DNA of 64,000 nt from Gymnorhina tibicen (taxonomy: Eukaryota; Chordata; Aves; Passeriformes; Artamidae), in assembly GCA_013399875.1 (NCBI GenBank), contig VXAZ01007517.1, positions 310,001 to 374,000 on the forward strand. The letters run 5' to 3'. This document shows, in pieces, positions 28,001-40,000 of this stretch; positions within the stretch are counted from its first letter, which is position 1, and every line of letters starts with the position of its first letter. A model generated the notes under the pieces. It was not told where the DNA came from and searched no databases. It saw nothing but the letters and a program-made list of their open reading frames with translations. Position numbers and translations under genes: made by a program.

Positions 28001-31000
28001 AATTTTCTGAAAGGACACTTCCTACAAAGGAGGAGATGGAAGAAATCTCCTGTTATAGCACATCATCCATGTGTACAAAATTCTGCTCCTTAGCTTGTGC
28101 CACTTAAATACTAACAAGTCACAAGAGTTAAGTCAGTGTGAAGACTCGAGCCTGATGCAACATGGAGGCAGAAGGCTTCTTGTATGAATTAATCAGTCAC
28201 TGTCATGAAGATAAATTTTGGCTGATTATTGTAGACTAGTTCAAATGTTTATTAGAGCATCAATTTTCCCCTGCCATGTGTTAACATTTCTACAAAAAAG
28301 TTCCTTTAAAAGAGCTTCTTTCATAGAAGCTATATTGAAATATTGTTTCTGGCTCAGTGAAGATGGGACATTTTGCCTCATCTTACTAAAAACACTGAGG
28401 AGTTTGTTTCTGAAGACTTGGTGCATATCTTTTAGAGACAAGTGGGGACTGCAGATTGCATAATACATGGCATTACCAGAAGGGTCCATGTCCCATGCCT
28501 CTTGTCCTACTTTCTCTGGCTTAGAGTCCTTCCCTCTGGAGGTTTTCCAATATGTGCAATACCACAGCACTACAGACTGCGACTGTAGGACTCTGTGAGA
28601 GCAAACAGTCCTATATGCGTTAAAAAAGGCATGGCTAAACAGCTCCTGTACCTCATAGATGACTCCCCCAGCAAACAGAGGTATTTGCAAGATCAGGTGT
28701 GTGGAGTTGGTAGCTGCAAGATACCCATTGGTGAGGGCAAGGTGCCGGTTCAGGAGCTTGTTACCAAGGTACAGGTCCCAGTACTGGTGCAAGCCAAAAG
28801 TGGGCAGGGTTAGATACAGGTTTTCTTCATCACAGTCACCAACTGCTTCTGGTATTTCTGCGGAAAGAAGGTGGGGTGAAGAGCTAGCAATAAAGGAAGG
28901 TTTGAGGGGTGATTTTTTGGCCCAGGCAGCGATTTCTGTCACAGGTGAAAAACCCAGCAGCCAGTGATGTGCATGCATTGTCTGCAAAGCTTGGCTGTGT
29001 AGTGGGTGTAGCAGCTCACATCTGGTGGGAAAGGGAGTCCTCCTGCTTTAGCAGTGGCCTGCTGGCTTGCTTCCAGGACTGCTCCCTGTTTCAGCAAGGC
29101 AAGCTGAGCTATGTATGTAAATATATTTTTTGATCAACCTTCTTTGAGCTGAACCAAGAGCTACTTCAAAGATAAAATAGGACTGTCACCTTTGTGGCAT
29201 GCAAAAAGCTAATAAATTTGAGAAAATACTGAACAGACCTCCTGCCTGTAACCTGCTAAATACAGCTCTTAGTGGATGATTCCTCCTTACAGAAGTGCTG
29301 TCTTTGGAGATCAGAGCAATTTATTTGAGTCAGTTAAATTCTGCCCTGGATGCAGAGGCAGAATTGTGTTTGAGGACAAACTGAAAATTGTAGCAATGTC
29401 TGAAAGTTTTGCCAGTAGATGTATGTTCATGTTCTGAGGCATCTTGTTCACTGAGTTTGCAAGCCAACTTCTTTTACACGCTTGTTTTATTGCTCTCAGT
29501 GTCTCGAGGGCAGACTGTCTTGCCAGTATGCAGAAGAGCTGCCATCAGTGGAGCAGCAACTTGGCTGTTACCAACAATGAGCTATCGAGGGGTGGGGTTT
29601 TCCCCAAAGCTCTCACCCTCACTCTAATGTTCTCACTGAATTCAGAGACAGCCTGATCCATGCTGTTGATGCAAACCAGTTAATGTCAGGGGAAAGCTTA
29701 CCAATATCAGCAATCACACACTCCACCTCTGCTGAATGGTAATAGAGCGTCATCTCTGGACCCACGCTAAGGGTGTAGTTAACCAGGAGGGTGTATTTTG
29801 TTTCATTTCTATTCACATACTGAAAGAGAGAGAAGTGTAAGGCTGCAGCAGCTTTCAGAATAGGCAGGCATGTATGTCCTGAACAACACTAATTATTCCA
29901 ACATCCTCCTCTCCCCTGCAAATAGCTCAGTCTCCAAAAGCATTGCTTCAGCTGGCCTAAAACTATTCAGAAATCTGGCCTGGATTCAACAGCTCTTTCA
30001 GCCAAACATAAATGTGGAGAATGTTGTGCCTTTTCAGAAAATGAAGACAAGTGAACACAGTGGTGGTTCTTCTGTAGCCCAGTGGTGAAAGCGCTCACAG
30101 AGGGAGATCCAGGTCCAAATCCTTATTATTCTTTACTCAGAGTGTGGGCTGAACCCAGGACAGTAAGTAATCGGTTGAATAGAAGGTGTGAGGAGATGCT
30201 GTGAGAGGTCCCTCTCAATATCCTTTTTTACTTCACTGAAAGTGCTCTCGAAGCAAAACCTGGTGTTCAACATGAAAGAAATACTGTGGAATTTTTTTTG
30301 CTTGCTTTGATCTTTAATGCAATTTGACTGTGGTTTGACTGCAGCCTGAAAACCATTTGCACAAATCCTGTGCATTCACAGTGTTGTTCCGTGTAACAGC
30401 ATCACAGCTCTGCGTGGTTTGATTGAAAGAGTGGTAGAGGACTTGCAGTTATGCATCCTCCCACTGAAATGAGAGGTTGAAATCCCTTGTGAGTATGTAC
30501 TTTTTACAGATATTTAGATTCCAAACGGTCCAAAGCTTAACAAAATTACATTTAGAGTACCCTGACCCTGCCCGTAACATGCTCACATGGGGCATGGCCT
30601 GTGCCAGCAGTCAAATGGCTCTGCACAAACAGTGGGTTCAGGAGTTACTGGATTTTGGAAACTGGTGTTTGCCAGCATTGCAATAATTGATTTATTTTTC
30701 CTAGATACTCCTGTTTCAAGGGGTAGCATCTAACACAGATTTGACAAACCTCTTCCTGTTGGGTGTGCACTTGGACATTAGCCATGCTGACAGGCACTTA
30801 AGAAAGTAACATTTCATCCCATCTAATTACACTTGATCCTGATCTCCTAGAGATCTATGGAGAGCAAGGTGGGGACACAAAAGCCTCTGATCTTAACTCG
30901 GATCAGACTCATTGACACCTTTATGATCAAGGAACTGTTGTTGGTTAATAAAGGCTGGACCATGTTGTGCAAAGGGATTGCCCCACCTCCTCCACTCTGC

Positions 31001-34000
31001 TGCTGAAGTGACCTGCTGTATCCCACCTCTTTTAGAACATATGGATCATCAAAAGAGACTTCCAGGATAAATCCTTTTGTTCCATTAGAGAAGGGAGTTT
31101 CATAAATCCTGAAGCCGTGGTGTTGTGCTTCCCTCAGGGTAAATGGCACATTTCCTATTGCGATTGCCACCAGAGAGACATCGGGAAGAAAGTGTCCAAG
31201 TGCAACATTAAATAGCCGTTCCTCTGGCACAGTATCTGCAGGGAGAGAACATCAAATTACTGCTGATGTGGATCGAGTAACGAAGACTGTTGGGGTGGCC
31301 TCCCATTCAAATTCCAGGAAACTTAGCCAGCAGCCATCTCTTTAATGGTTCTGATTAATGAGTGTTTGTGTTCTAGTCAGATCTGAAATACTCTGAGCAC
31401 ATGAGAATTGCTTCAAGCTGCAGGGGATTAACAACAAATACATACAACTTTAGAGGAAGTGGGTTCAGTGAGTCTCTAGAGTGCACTGTGATATGCAATG
31501 CCTTTACTATAAAGAAATCTAGAATCTAGTTCAGCAACATAAAATATGAAAAAATTATCCTAATATATGATAGGAGGCTCGTTTTTCTTTCTATATCACT
31601 TATCCAGAAAGCTCCAAATATGTTCAGTGCCTTAATGCATTGGAAAATATAATTTAAACACCATACTGCAGCACTGGGTGGCACAATGATTTCAGTATGC
31701 TCCCAAGGCATCAAATGCAGGCAGTTTGGGCGAGAAAAAACCATCAAAGAATGCTGTCTTCAGATAGTTCTTCTTCCCAGCGTGATAACTACACATCACA
31801 ACATCTTTATTCCAGGGTCCCAGTGCTTACTGGAAAAATCCGGGTGTTAACATTAAAGGAATATTTACATTTTTATCAGCAACTTATAAGTTAAGGCTAA
31901 AGGGCTTTTGTTGGTGGTTTGTTTGTTTTGTTGTTTTTTTGTTGTTGTTGTCTTTGGGGTTTTTTTTTGTTGATTTTTTTTTGTTGATTTGGTTTTGTTT
32001 TGTTTTGTTTTGTAATATGATACTTGAATCATGACTTTGCCTAGCAAATTGGAAGTGGGAGTTGAGAACATTCTGGTAAATGTAGATGTGTGGCACAGGT
32101 CAGGTGGAGCAATGTATAGCACAGCAAAAGATTGGTAAAAATCAATGAGAGGAATGACTTACTGTTGATAACAGTTGGTATTTGTGGCATGAAAGGTGTG
32201 GTGATGGATTTGATGACTGTATACTTCGTGGTTTGCCAACCTGCGTCTGTCCACGTGTGCTCCAGAAACAGGTCAATACTGTAAATGACTCCATATACAC
32301 CACCAGATATGGAGCTCTAGGAGGTGAAAAGTGTGATTAAGTCTTAATTCTCAGTAGCTTAATAAAGAGATAACTGAATGTGGTTAAAATTCTTACACTA
32401 GAAAGAGAAAATGGTATTCTAGTATAGCTTGGGATGGATTTTGCTAAGGGAGCTTGTTTATTTGGTAGTTTGGCCTGTTTGTCTGGTCCATGTGTGGCTC
32501 AGATACTGCTGAGATCCTTAATAAGGAAGTACCAGGTTTTCAGGGGTGTCCTCATTAAGTGTAGCATGTCACCACATTTGTGGGTTTTTTTACAATCCTT
32601 GGATTACCAGTCATGTCTTTTGTTCTGTCCGGTACACAAAAAGGGAATTCCTGAAGGGGATAAGTCAAAATCACACCAATGTCATTTTTAAGAAATATTG
32701 CCAACTCCTTTCTAGATAGTCAAGGTCAAGATGGATGGAGTTTTGAGCAAAATGATCTAGTGAAAGATGTTTATGCCCCTGGCAGGGGAGTCTGGAGTTC
32801 AAGGTGCCTTTCAGCCCAAACTATTGTATTCTGTTCTACTGAACATTTTTTTTGACACTACCTCTCTATCTGTAAATTACACACTGGTGAGGAGCAAACT
32901 ATGTTCAGAGCAGGTGACTGCACCCCAACCACATGCAGAGAACCTGACCCATGCTAAATCATGCTGTCTTTCTATGTCTGGAAATTGGCAGGGAAATTAC
33001 TCCTTGAGTCAGGCCAGAATTAACCAGGACTAGTTTCATTATTTAACAACATAGACAATTGAATTCCAGTTTCCAGGAATACTTTTACCCTTGATTTATT
33101 AGTATGTCTTATAGATTACTAACAAAAGGCAGTCTCTTGCTTCTATCATGTTTTGTCCTCATAAATTCTTAGTTTCTGAGTAGGTACTTTCAAAACACAG
33201 GGAAGTAGCATCTAGTTCTTCAAATATTTATTGTATCTACAAATTTTAAGCAGCAATCAATCAGTATTTGGAATTATCATGATTTGGAAACATCCATAGT
33301 ATAAGCCCTCAAATGTATTTGTGTGTGACAGGTTTGTACTAACCTCTAGCTTGCCTCCTTCTGCTCCGATAGGGATGGTTATTCTGATGTGTGTCTCGTT
33401 GTGCTCCAGTGAGTAGTTCATCTCCTCTGGATTTACTATGACTTGATCATCCACTCCCATTACAATGCTTTTAGACAGAAAGGTGGATTCCTGAACCACT
33501 AGTGTGGGGACAACTCTTGGCACAGTCCATGTTAGCGCAGTATTGGTGAAGCTGATGCCATCTGTGGGGTTAGACAGACAGTCCCAGAGGAAGGGCAATT
33601 GGGGTTACCTGTCAGTCATGTCTCTGGCTTTCCCTGATTCCCTTTCACCAGGATATTTCTACAGCTTTCACTGATGCAACAGCTTGTAGGATATTAGCCA
33701 AATGATGGCTATTTTGTCACAGAGACCCTGGCACTCAAAGCAGACCTGAACCACCAGTTTCAGGTGAATCATTAATTTATTCAGAAGAACTGGCAGCCAT
33801 GCTCCCAGCTACCTGCTCTGTTGTCCTTCTGGTGCCAGGGCTTACTGGCAAAAGGAATAGAGCACAGAGCAACCTGTTTGGACCTTCTTGAAATTTTGGC
33901 TTCAAGGTCACAACAACTTAAAACCTCATGCTTCCTCATCACTTGTTCACATTAATACTCTTCTGTGAGAGCCAGGTGCAGCCACCACTTCTCTGCAAAA

Positions 34001-37000
34001 AGCCAGGCTAGTCCTGCCTCTCCAGAGAAAAGGACTAGGTGAGTCCCAAGGATGAAGAGCTGCATGCCTTGCGTAGAGTTGTATGAAAGAGGAGAGCCAA
34101 GGCTGTGGGATTAGTCCAGGGGAGGCTCCCTGGCTCTTCTATACCAGTTTTAATTGTTTCCAGTTCCCTGCATCTAATGTGGGGGTTTGAAAAACCAGAG
34201 ACAAGGCATGACACTGCACTGGGAACACAAGTAATGTAGTGTCACAGCATGGACCGTGTTTGTCCGGGACTAAAGCTACAGACTCTTAGCTCATGGTGCT
34301 CTGAGGGAAGCTTGTAAACCTCTTCTCTTAGTGAGAATGGGAGGACTGTGTTTTCTACTAGCCCCTTAGGTGGTTATTTTTGTCCTTAGGTGGTGGTGAA
34401 GAAGGAAGAGATCCTTACCAACAGGACAGGAGACAGTTGTGTCAATCAGCAAAAGCAGCCACCGCTGCCTGTACATGGAAGTGGAAGTGACCATGTTCAT
34501 ATTTACACCACTGACCTGTTTGAGCCCAGGCAGAAAAAGAGAGCTGATGTTCTGGAGAGGCAATGGGAACAGCAGAGCTTTGTGTCTGGCTAGGATCAAC
34601 AACTCACCACGCTGATGTCAGACTCGTTGCTGTGATAGGGCGCTCGCAGGTACACTCTGGACAGGGTGTTATTGAAGCTGTAGCCCAGTTTTATTGCATC
34701 ACTTACTGTTATTCTCTTTCTCCCTGATGGAGAAACAAACATCAGTTGCCATTGCTGGTATGCAACATTTTGAGTCTGCAAGACAGAGATGAGCTACATC
34801 AGTTCTAGATCTACCAAAGTCTCTTAAAAAGCTATGATATTTTAGCACCTATTTTTCTGTTAGAAGGGGGAGTAACTGGAATGATACTGAACGCTGCTAG
34901 TTTATCTCAGGCAAGAAATACCCTTGAGATATATATAGATATATATAGATATATATATATATGTGTATGTGTAAAGATAAGGAATTCTAGAGCTCTTTAA
35001 GGCATCTTTAGAGATAGTCTTCTAGCAGCCCTGGAAGAAATGTTGATGCGTGGCCTTGAACAAATCCACTGTGGACAAAATGCCTGTGCTGTTTAAGAAA
35101 CTGATTGTCTCCATGTCTATTGATTGCTGGAGCAGCCCAGAGGCCAAATGACAGACTACCTTTTATAGTGTGAAGCCATACTGTGTCAAAGATTAGAAGA
35201 GAGAAATGCCTGTACTGGCCTAGAACGGAGTCCCCTGAAATGATGGCCATATGGGAGCACAGTCAAAAGGAAAATAGGCATAAGGAGTAAGTAAGACATG
35301 AAAAAAATGGGACAAGCATATATATTTCACAGAATCACAGAATGGTTAAAGTTGGAAGGAGCCACTGGAGGCCATCTAGTCCAACCTTCCTGATTGAGCA
35401 GGTCCCCATGAGCACATTACTCAGGATTGTGTCCAGGCAGTTTTTTAATATCTCCAGAGGAGACTCCACACTTTCTCTGGGCAATCTGTTCCGTTCTTCC
35501 TCATGGTGAGGTGAAACTTCCAGGGGATCAGTTTCTGTCTGCTGTCTCTTGTCCTACTGCTGGGCACCACTGAGGAGAACCTGGCTCCATCCTCTTGACA
35601 CCTTTCCTTCAGACACTTGTGTACATTGGTAAGATCCCTTCCTAGTCTTCCCCAGACTAAACAGGCCCAACTCCCTCAGCTTCTCCTCTTAAGAGAGATG
35701 CTCCAGTCACTATTTCCCACTCATTTTTTCCAAATGTTTTCAAATATTTTTCATCTCAGTGACTCCTGCGCTATCTGTAGCTTCTTTGTATTTTGTATGT
35801 CTTATTGGACTTACTCTCTTCAGTCAACTTTTCCAGACTCTCCTTGGGATCAAGTAAGCTTTTAGCAGCCACAACATCTTTTGGTGATGAGTTTGACAGT
35901 TTCACTACCCATTGTGTGAAGAACCACCTACCTTTGTTTGTCTTGAACTCAGTTTCCACTAATGGAACAAGCATATGACTCTGTTCTCCCACCTAAATGT
36001 CTTTTTGCAGTCTAGAGGTCTAAAAATACTTGAGAGGTTTTCAGTACTTGATGGCAAATTTGTCATCTCCCTTTTTTTTCAGAGATGGAGCTATGCCCCA
36101 AGAATGACTCATAAGAGTAGAGAGAAGAGGCAGGCTAGGAACTGTTAGGAAAGACTCCCCTTCATACCTCTGGCAGTGCTGACATCCATGCTACGGTGTA
36201 GTCATTTGAAACAGCTGGGACATCAGTCTTCACTGACACCTGGGGACACAGGAGATTCTTTGGGAGCAATAGGAGCAAACAGATCTTCAGTATTATTACA
36301 GGCATGGGGAGCAGTGTCTATCAGGATTTAGCAATTTGCATTCCCTGGAGGTAATTAAAGTGTTTCCATGGAGGTTCTTGATGGCAGTAATTTATGTGGC
36401 CTTAAAATGAAAGTTAAAACCATGGCATTTATAGTGGTGGGAATACTTTGTGTATAACCAGGTAAACCTGAAGTCCTGCTTCATATCTGGTAAGCTGTAA
36501 ACTAGATTGCACTCCGGAGACTTTCAGGGACATCTGAGTCTCTCCTCTCTCCACTGGAGATACAGGAAAGCAGGTTATTGGCATTCAGGACTGGTTCCCT
36601 CTTCCCATGCAGGCTGAACACCTGAAAACGCAGGATCCCTAAGTACCTGAGGTAGGTGCTGTGGTGTAAGTCTTGCCTACACATGCTGCAGAGTGAGACA
36701 AGGACAGAGGACAGAGTCAGAGGACACTGAGCGTGGAGTCAGTGTTTGCCTCAGACATCTGTACCGTGGTTTAAGTGTGCTGCAACACCCAGATGTGACT
36801 GCACAGCCTCGAGTTCTAACAGGAGAAGTATGCTTTCTTTGTCCTGCCTGTTGTAGGCGTGCACAGAAAGCAATGAAGTTTGGTTTGTCCACTGCCTCAT
36901 TTCTACACTGGTGTGTAGGTGATGGCAGCAGGCTGGGCAGCCCAGTTGTACCACCTGGCAGGAGGCAGGTCCCGTCTCACAGTCATGTCCTGTGAGTTGT

Positions 37001-40000
37001 GTGATGCAGTAGAGATGCAGGTCTGCAAACTCTAGGTTTTATTATGTCAGATATGAGCATGACATTCTCACAGATGCTGCAGCACTTTATGACAAAAGGG
37101 TACTCTCATGAGCTTAAGAGCTTGGCCTTAAGCCTCTCTGTTGATTTGCTAGCAGAGGCTTGCCTTGCTTCATCTGTACAGTTAACTGAGTTTCACTGCA
37201 TCCAAAATATCTATGGCATGTAAATGTGTTACTAATCAGATCTACAGTTACACACTGCTAAATATCAGCAGGTTTCTTTTATGCCTGGTACATGGGGTAC
37301 AATCAGCTTCTGAATGGAATTTGGGGAGGTTGTTGTACCTGGCAGGGAGCTTGGATGTAGCCTTGCCTTCAGTGGGGAAAGTTTTTACCTCCATGTAGTT
37401 TTCTTCGCACACAATTTCTCTCGAAGCCCAGGAAGTATAGGAGCAGTACATAGGGTAAGTATAGGTGACAGCTGCCCTCATGCTTGAAAATGAGGAGACC
37501 TTGATGTTCACAGTCAGTGAAAACAGCTCATCTGCCTGGGAAGAAAAACAGGCAATTCAGCAGATGATGTGGAAGGTTCCAGGAGTGGCTGCATGGGGCC
37601 ATCCAGCCCAGTGTCCTGTTTCTGACAGTGTTTTATAATGATGAGAGCAGGTTGAGAGCTGCAGTGACAGGTCCTCCAACATACCACTCTGTCTGAAATG
37701 GTTTGTGTGCAGGGCCTTTCGGAGTCAGGGACATTGCCTCAGCACTCACAGCCTTTGCCTAAGACCCCATCTCACCACTATTCTTGCCACACTATAAAGG
37801 AGCAGCTGCTCAAGGGAAGATCTGACCTACCTTACTGTGAGGTTCACGTTTCTGCCATTTGTGACTCTGTGTGTCTCCACATGGAGAGAAAGTACTGGAA
37901 CTTTTGTTTTGATGTAAGTAGTTCAGATCCATCCTACAAATGCTGTTTAGTGTTTAACACTAGACTAACTCCAGTAAAAAATCCTCTTGGTTCTTCAGCT
38001 CCCCAGGAGCCACACACAAAGCCATGGACTGTCCTTCTATCTGACATATATGTGTATTTTTGTACAGAAAAAGGCAAAACCTTTACAGAGAAATTTCCAG
38101 CCTGGAAATCCAAGTCATTGCACAGCACACTGCACACTGCACACCCCCGTTCTTGTTAGCTAACCTCTGCCTATAAAGTTTTACCATATTTTTTCTGTGG
38201 GGCTTCCAGGACCAAGCAGACTAAACATGGACAAGCAATGAAGTTTCTACTCTGATTTGTTCTGGTTTTGGGTACATTTCATCTCAAGTAACATTTAGAA
38301 ATTGGAAATCCAGGCTACACTTTTACACGTATTTTTGGAAGGGGTGAATCACCTTCCGGAGATGCCTGCTTCTCTCCATTGACTATTGTGGAAGAGTAAA
38401 CAACTAGTTTAGACTAGACATTATCTTTTAGATGGCTAAAGTTACGTGAGGCAAATCTGGGTCTAATAGACGTGTGTGATCTACGTTCCTAGGCATGTGT
38501 TAACAGGCATATTACCATACAAATTAAGCCAGGAAATGATCTGCCAGAATCACACTACAAACATTGCTTTTTCAAGCAGATGCCTACTTCTTTCCAGAAA
38601 GGCTTTCAAGAAACTCTCTGGCAAATCAGCAGCTACAAGGATATGCTTGAGAACTGGCAGCTACTCAGCAGCATTAGGATAAGTGTCATTCCATGGGGAG
38701 AGGAAATCCCATGTCAGTCACACTGAACAAACCTCTCAGCAGAGAGCCATTGCCTATTCATTTCTACACTACATTACCAACACTAGTTCCTTGAGTTCAG
38801 AACTCTCAAAACATGCCATTAGAATGCCATATACTATCTCAATCTTGTGTTTTTGGAGAAGATGTACTGCCTGAGCTGTTTCCAAGCCTGTGTCTGGGCT
38901 TTACCTCGTTGGCCACATGACAGCCGAGCACTGACGCGCGGAAGACGGGATTGCCCCACACGTCTTCTGACAGGACATAGCCACAGTGAGATGCTAGGTT
39001 CTCATCCAGCAGAACAGGGCCAGAATAAGGATCTACAGAAAAAGGGAAAGATATGTGGGATGTAAAGCTCAAGGCAGGTCCTGGGGCAGAGTGGTGCTGA
39101 GGCCCTCTCATGCAGCTCTTCTACATGTGGGCTGGGTGCTCTCAGTGACACGTGCTCTTAAGGAGCTAGTGAGACTGTACTGGCATGTGTAGGAGTGCAT
39201 GAGACAGTCTGGCATGACTCAAGCTCACACACATAATGTGCACTTCAATGCCTGTTTCCTTGCATCCAGAAGCTTGTGCCATTGCCACTTTGAAGTGCTA
39301 TTATGGAGAGTTTCTCTGAAGCATCACCTACATTTCTCCCACCCTGATTTTGTTCTCTAGAAAAGAGTTGTGGGCTATTAAGCCCATCCATTTCTAAAAA
39401 TCATCGAGTTGTGATAATCTGCTGCTTACTCTCCTCAGAGGATGTGGTCACAGACCTGTTTTGGGTGGGCACTTCTACATATTGATCAGGTTTGCTGCTC
39501 CTCTCTGTGGGCTGTGAAGCCTATGGGGGAGCCAGGTAAGAGACATGACAGGGGCTGGCTGTGCTCAGCTCTTGATGATGGTAGAGTTAATAACGTCATA
39601 TTTTGTTAATTATCTACCCTCTGATTAAGGAACTGTTTTAGTCTTGGGTTAGACACAAGAATCTGTACAAATAGATGGGGTTTAACTAGCTGCCACTGCA
39701 ATATCTAGATTTGTCTGTCGTGTCTGTATGTCAGACAGTTCGAGAACTGCTGTTTCAGTAGATGTATGCCTGCAGCTGGGATAGGCTCAGGAGATAAGTG
39801 AGAATAATTTTGGAAGAAGAAGGAATAGCTTTTATGAGACCAGCTGATAGAGCTGGAAGAAACAAACAGCATTTTGTGCCTGAAGGCTGGTCTGTTTTTT
39901 CCAGCAGTATCGGTTACTCTCATAAATACTATCCCTTCTGCCCACACCCTTTCCGTACTTGATTTTTTCAGTTCTGCCTCCAAATCAAGTGAAAAAAAAC

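Noticed and set aside
28241..28651. Long open frame continuing for about 137 codons beyond ZPAX exon 13 (minus strand)
   Set aside because: Exon 13 ends at a good donor (GAG|gtacag), and the next true exon (28021-27904, [16 protein letters not shown]) joins in phase and matches the ZP family. The extension has no family similarity, so it is intron that happens to be open; intron retention remains possible.
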